From contig CAZPDT010000003.1 of NCBI GenBank assembly GCA_964585545.1, positions 62,001 through 126,000 of the forward strand: a stretch of DNA of 64,000 nucleotides, given 5' to 3'. Of this stretch, positions 61,601-64,000 are shown one piece after another; position 1 is the first letter of the stretch; the number at the start of each line of letters is the position of its first letter. Origin of the DNA: Brumimicrobium sp964585545 (GTDB taxonomy: Bacteria > Bacteroidota > Bacteroidia > Flavobacteriales_D > Crocinitomicaceae). The notes under the pieces were generated by a model. That model was not told the origin of the DNA and searched no databases. It was given only the letters and a program-made list of their open reading frames with translations. The position numbers and the translations under genes are program-made.

Positions 61601-63799
61601 TTATTGTTTAACTATCTTCTCTATAATCTCGCCTTCTTCGGTTCGAATTGCTATTTGATAAATACCTGAAACTAAATTTGAAAAATTGAGCTTAATGCTC
61701 TTTTTATTTTGACTCTTAGAAGTTAGAACAATTCTTCCTGCAATATCATAAACAACAACATCAACAGCTTTATAATTTGAATTCAAATCAACAGTTACTT
61801 GGTTAGAAACTGGATTCGGGTAAATGGAAACCGAAAGCGTCGAAGCAAGCTTTTGCAACCCCAAATTGGACTGATGTATAATTTTATAATCCTCTACCTC
61901 ACCATACTGCGTTGTTCCACAAGGAGAAATTACACCCGATTTATTGGGGTCATAATCCATTCTAACCCTCATAGTATAGGTTCCAGAAGCAACTCCAGAA
62001 GCAACTTCAAAATCGAAATGAACAGGAGCGTTTTCAGTAAGGGCTTTTGTTCCTATTTTTTCATTAAAATCCAAAAAATCACCGTCATTATTCCAATCTA
62101 TCCATACACCAATAACATCGCCATCATAATAGGTTCCCACGCCATAATCTGCTGTTCCCGGTGTAACTGATACCGTATAAATGGTGTCATATCCTATTAT
62201 TGTCGATTCTGAATCATACACTGTATAATAGTCGCACTCTGTAGAATTATTGATTGTGTTTAACTGGACATCGGCTATATATTCGTCGCATTCTTGAGAA
62301 GTGGCTATACATGGACCGTCTGGTTGACCATAAACGCCACAAGGATTGTTCGTACCGTCTAAAAATTGAACCCCTGTATTCCCAGGATCTAACCATGGTT
62401 TTAGCCTTTTTACCGAGGTGGTTCCATCACTTATCCAGTGATATGACATTTTTCCATACAGGTCGATATTATTCGGACTCGTACAATAGGATGACCCTCC
62501 TGATAATGTACCAATGATTCTCGAGTTTCCTTCATTAAAGTCAAACAACGGTGACCCTGATGAACCTCCTTCAGTTACACCATGCCCATTAGGTGTTGAA
62601 ACCCATCTCACTTTCCAATGGGTGTTTTGATGAATACCACCGTATGTCCCAGAAACAATAGGCACATTATAAGTTGAAATTTTTTTTATATCACCCGATG
62701 GATGATGAATTCCTACTCCTTGCTCAGAAGCAATATTTTTGATACCCCAACCGTTCCAGTATGCATTATAAGACTTTAAATTTTGAATGGTTTGGATTTC
62801 ATTTGAGGCATTTCCAATATGTACCAAGAGAAAATCAGATTTTTGAATTTGATTGCCATTGACATCTTCAGAACCTGCGATCTTTTGACACCCTGTAATG
62901 TATTGGTTAGGGACTTGATAAATACTGGTTGGATCGACACATCCTGGAGCCTCGTAGTTAAAATAAAACCTCCAATTATTAAATTCATTTTGTGTTGCAT
63001 CAACACCACAATGCATAGCTGTTAAGATATAGGGTTTACAATCTTGATTGGTATTGTTCACTAATGATCCTGTGCAATAGCCTTGGTGACCACCAGCTTC
63101 TAAGAGAATTCTAACAACGCCTCGTTTTTCATCTTGCCATTCTTTACCTTCATTAAAGCAATTGACATTCACTTCGCAGCTTTGTGAATTATTGATTTTC
63201 TCTTGGTACCCTAAACTACCATAAGAACGGTATGCATAAAATATTTTTTTTATTTGTAGCTCCGAAGCTTTAACTCCTTTCGGTTCAACCAATCGGAGCA
63301 TAAGAAAATCTCCTTTACAAAGTGACATATTCTGCCCACCTGTTTCTAAAACATTTTCTTTCGTATAGGTGAGGTGAACCCGTTTTTTATTTTCGTTATA
63401 CACATCAATTTTTGAGGATCCATATAATCTGAATTTTGAAAAAACGAAGCTCAATGCCTTGGCTTGTGGCGATTTAATTCGCAATCTCCACACTCGGCTT
63501 CCATTCTCCTGAGTGGTCCAAACTCCATTATTTTCGGGAGATATATCAACAGGTATTTCTACTCCAAACCGATAAAAATATCCATTTTTATCACGTATTT
63601 TATCTTCTTCTAAAAGGGCTTCTACATCAGGTTTAGAAAAGGACAAGACAGGCACATCTTTAAGCGAAATCCTTTCTTCTACAGCATGATTAGATTTTAA
63701 AATACTTGAATTGTCAATCGTGCCTCCCAATGCAAGGGAAAAGCTGTGTATTGTTATAAGTAGAGCAATAGAGGTCAGACTATTTATCCGATTCTTCAT
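61601..63799 (-). CDS. Secreted lysyl-endopeptidase-like serine protease, T9SS cargo
   Basis: A 732-residue secreted protease. Signal peptide (about 1-25), a propeptide-like region to about 205, and a trypsin-fold domain at about 208-480 with the triad His263 (LTAMHCGV), Asp322 (KSDFLLVHI) and Ser414 (EGGSSGSPLFD). Many Cys pairs resemble Achromobacter protease I (Lys-C). Then a GEVEDY-type module (about 510-650: GVWIDWNNDGDFLDFNEKIG, GEVEDYKII) and a type A T9SS sorting domain (SVSIYPNPVSNQVTVDLNSN, LVSGIYQIAIRTEEGE). The substrate preference for Lys is inferred from the family only. It shares the module order GEVEDY plus sorting domain with the subtilase at 21.5 kb. Confidence 0.9.
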   Translation of the reverse strand: MKNRINSLTSIALLITIHSFSLALGGTIDNSSILKSNHAVEERISLKDVPVLSFSKPDVEALLEEDKIRDKNGYFYRFGVEIPVDISPENNGVWTTQENGSRVWRLRIKSPQAKALSFVFSKFRLYGSSKIDVYNENKKRVHLTYTKENVLETGGQNMSLCKGDFLMLRLVEPKGVKASELQIKKIFYAYRSYGSLGYQEKINNSQSCEVNVNCFNEGKEWQDEKRGVVRILLEAGGHQGYCTGSLVNNTNQDCKPYILTAMHCGVDATQNEFNNWRFYFNYEAPGCVDPTSIYQVPNQYITGCQKIAGSEDVNGNQIQKSDFLLVHIGNASNEIQTIQNLKSYNAYWNGWGIKNIASEQGVGIHHPSGDIKKISTYNVPIVSGTYGGIHQNTHWKVRWVSTPNGHGVTEGGSSGSPLFDFNEGNSRIIGTLSGGSSYCTSPNNIDLYGKMSYHWISDGTTSVKRLKPWLDPGNTGVQFLDGTNNPCGVYGQPDGPCIATSQECDEYIADVQLNTINNSTECDYYTVYDSESTIIGYDTIYTVSVTPGTADYGVGTYYDGDVIGVWIDWNNDGDFLDFNEKIGTKALTENAPVHFDFEVASGVASGTYTMRVRMDYDPNKSGVISPCGTTQYGEVEDYKIIHQSNLGLQKLASTLSVSIYPNPVSNQVTVDLNSNYKAVDVVVYDIAGRIVLTSKSQNKKSIKLNFSNLVSGIYQIAIRTEEGEIIEKIVKQ

Positions 63800-63946
63800 T
63801 TTTAATAGTTTTTTATAGTCATTACAAACTTATTCATCTTATTGATAGAATTTAATATTTTAACATTCTATTTTTAGTTCGACAAAAAACAATCTACAAC
63901 ATTGCCTCCCAAGACACCCTTTTTAAGCGGCTAATTCAACAGTTGA

Positions 63947-64000
63947 TTATTGTAAAAAGGGATTCATTTCGTCTTCAATATCCTTTCGCAATTCCATAAG
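63947..64000 (-). CDS. C-terminal end of a gene running off the right edge
   Basis: On the minus strand the last 17 codons read LMELRKDIEDEMNPFLQ and then stop at 63947-63949. The amphipathic, charged pattern is like a real C-terminus and the frame is open to the window edge, but 17 codons are too few to name it. The 147 nt between it and the protease gene (63800-63946) hold no feature I can support. Confidence 0.35.
   Translation of the reverse strand, partial: LMELRKDIEDEMNPFLQ

Noticed and set aside
1..64000. CRISPR array, prophage or integrated plasmid
   Set aside because: No regularly spaced direct repeats, no cas genes, and no phage structural, integrase or plasmid replication genes are seen.

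Overview
The window is a low-GC, gene-dense stretch of a Bacteroidota chromosome, most likely a marine or aquatic member of the Flavobacteriales (Crocinitomicaceae/Cryomorphaceae-like; this placement is inference). The evidence is direct: type IX secretion genes (porU, porV, two porP/sprF genes, gldJ next to murF), cargo proteins with type A and type B C-terminal sorting domains, GEVEDY-type protease tails, many SPII lipoproteins, almost no Shine-Dalgarno sequences, and Bacteroidota-style promoters (TTTG, about 17-23 nt, TAnnTTTG). No phage, CRISPR array or intact insertion sequence is visible.

Layout. 1-2.6 kb: the 3' part of a PLD/SNase-like/HhH nuclease-type protein and a lipoprotein hydrolase. 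2.65-6.6 kb (minus): a heptose operon (glycosyltransferase, hddA, gmhA, fused hddC-gmhB) for GDP-D-glycero-alpha-D-manno-heptose. 6.9-16.5 kb: 3-hydroxyacyl-CoA dehydrogenase, an exported unknown, a DUF1573 lipoprotein, an S41 protease, an NlpC/P60 hydrolase, a YfhO-type membrane protein and MiaE. 16.7-24.3 kb: type B cargo plus PorP/SprF, an AcpH-like gene with a TTG start, MltF-like transglycosylase and a large subtilase. 24.3-26.1 kb is a small accessory patch: a gene remnant, a RelE/ParE-type toxin-antitoxin pair and an IS3 transposase scar. 26.1-29.7 kb: sucD, an LpxL-like acyltransferase, DUF4924, an OmpH-like lipoprotein and a small conserved protein.

29.9-40.1 kb is the type IX secretion/gliding block: porV and porU (minus) diverge from porP/sprF, gldJ and murF (plus). 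40.1-50 kb is mostly housekeeping: an IF2_N-like Lys/Glu-rich protein, an acyl-CoA carboxylase beta subunit, an ElaA-like acetyltransferase, miaA, rpsA, fabF and a rhomboid protease. 50.2-54.7 kb (minus): an ABC exporter, a signal-less substrate-binding-like protein and menD. 54.8-64 kb: rlmB, a YjjG-like phosphatase, tRNA-Arg(CCU), aldehyde dehydrogenase, an HMA lipoprotein, a GltB-like FMN protein, an MFS transporter, a Lys-C-like secreted protease, and the last codons of a minus-strand gene at the right edge.

Functionally, the porU/porV/gldJ/sprF block would export and anchor the cargo encoded at 16.7, 21.5 and 61.6 kb. The strongest unexplained signal is a dispersed palindromic intergenic repeat (consensus near TTAACCCGAATTATTCATGA) at about ten places, mostly touching gene 3' ends, plus a separate 149-bp hairpin element between gldJ and murF. 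No clearly new multi-gene system was found. The best candidates for follow-up are these repeats, the multidomain nuclease-like protein, the signal-less binding protein next to an ABC exporter and menD, and the IF2_N-like protein.
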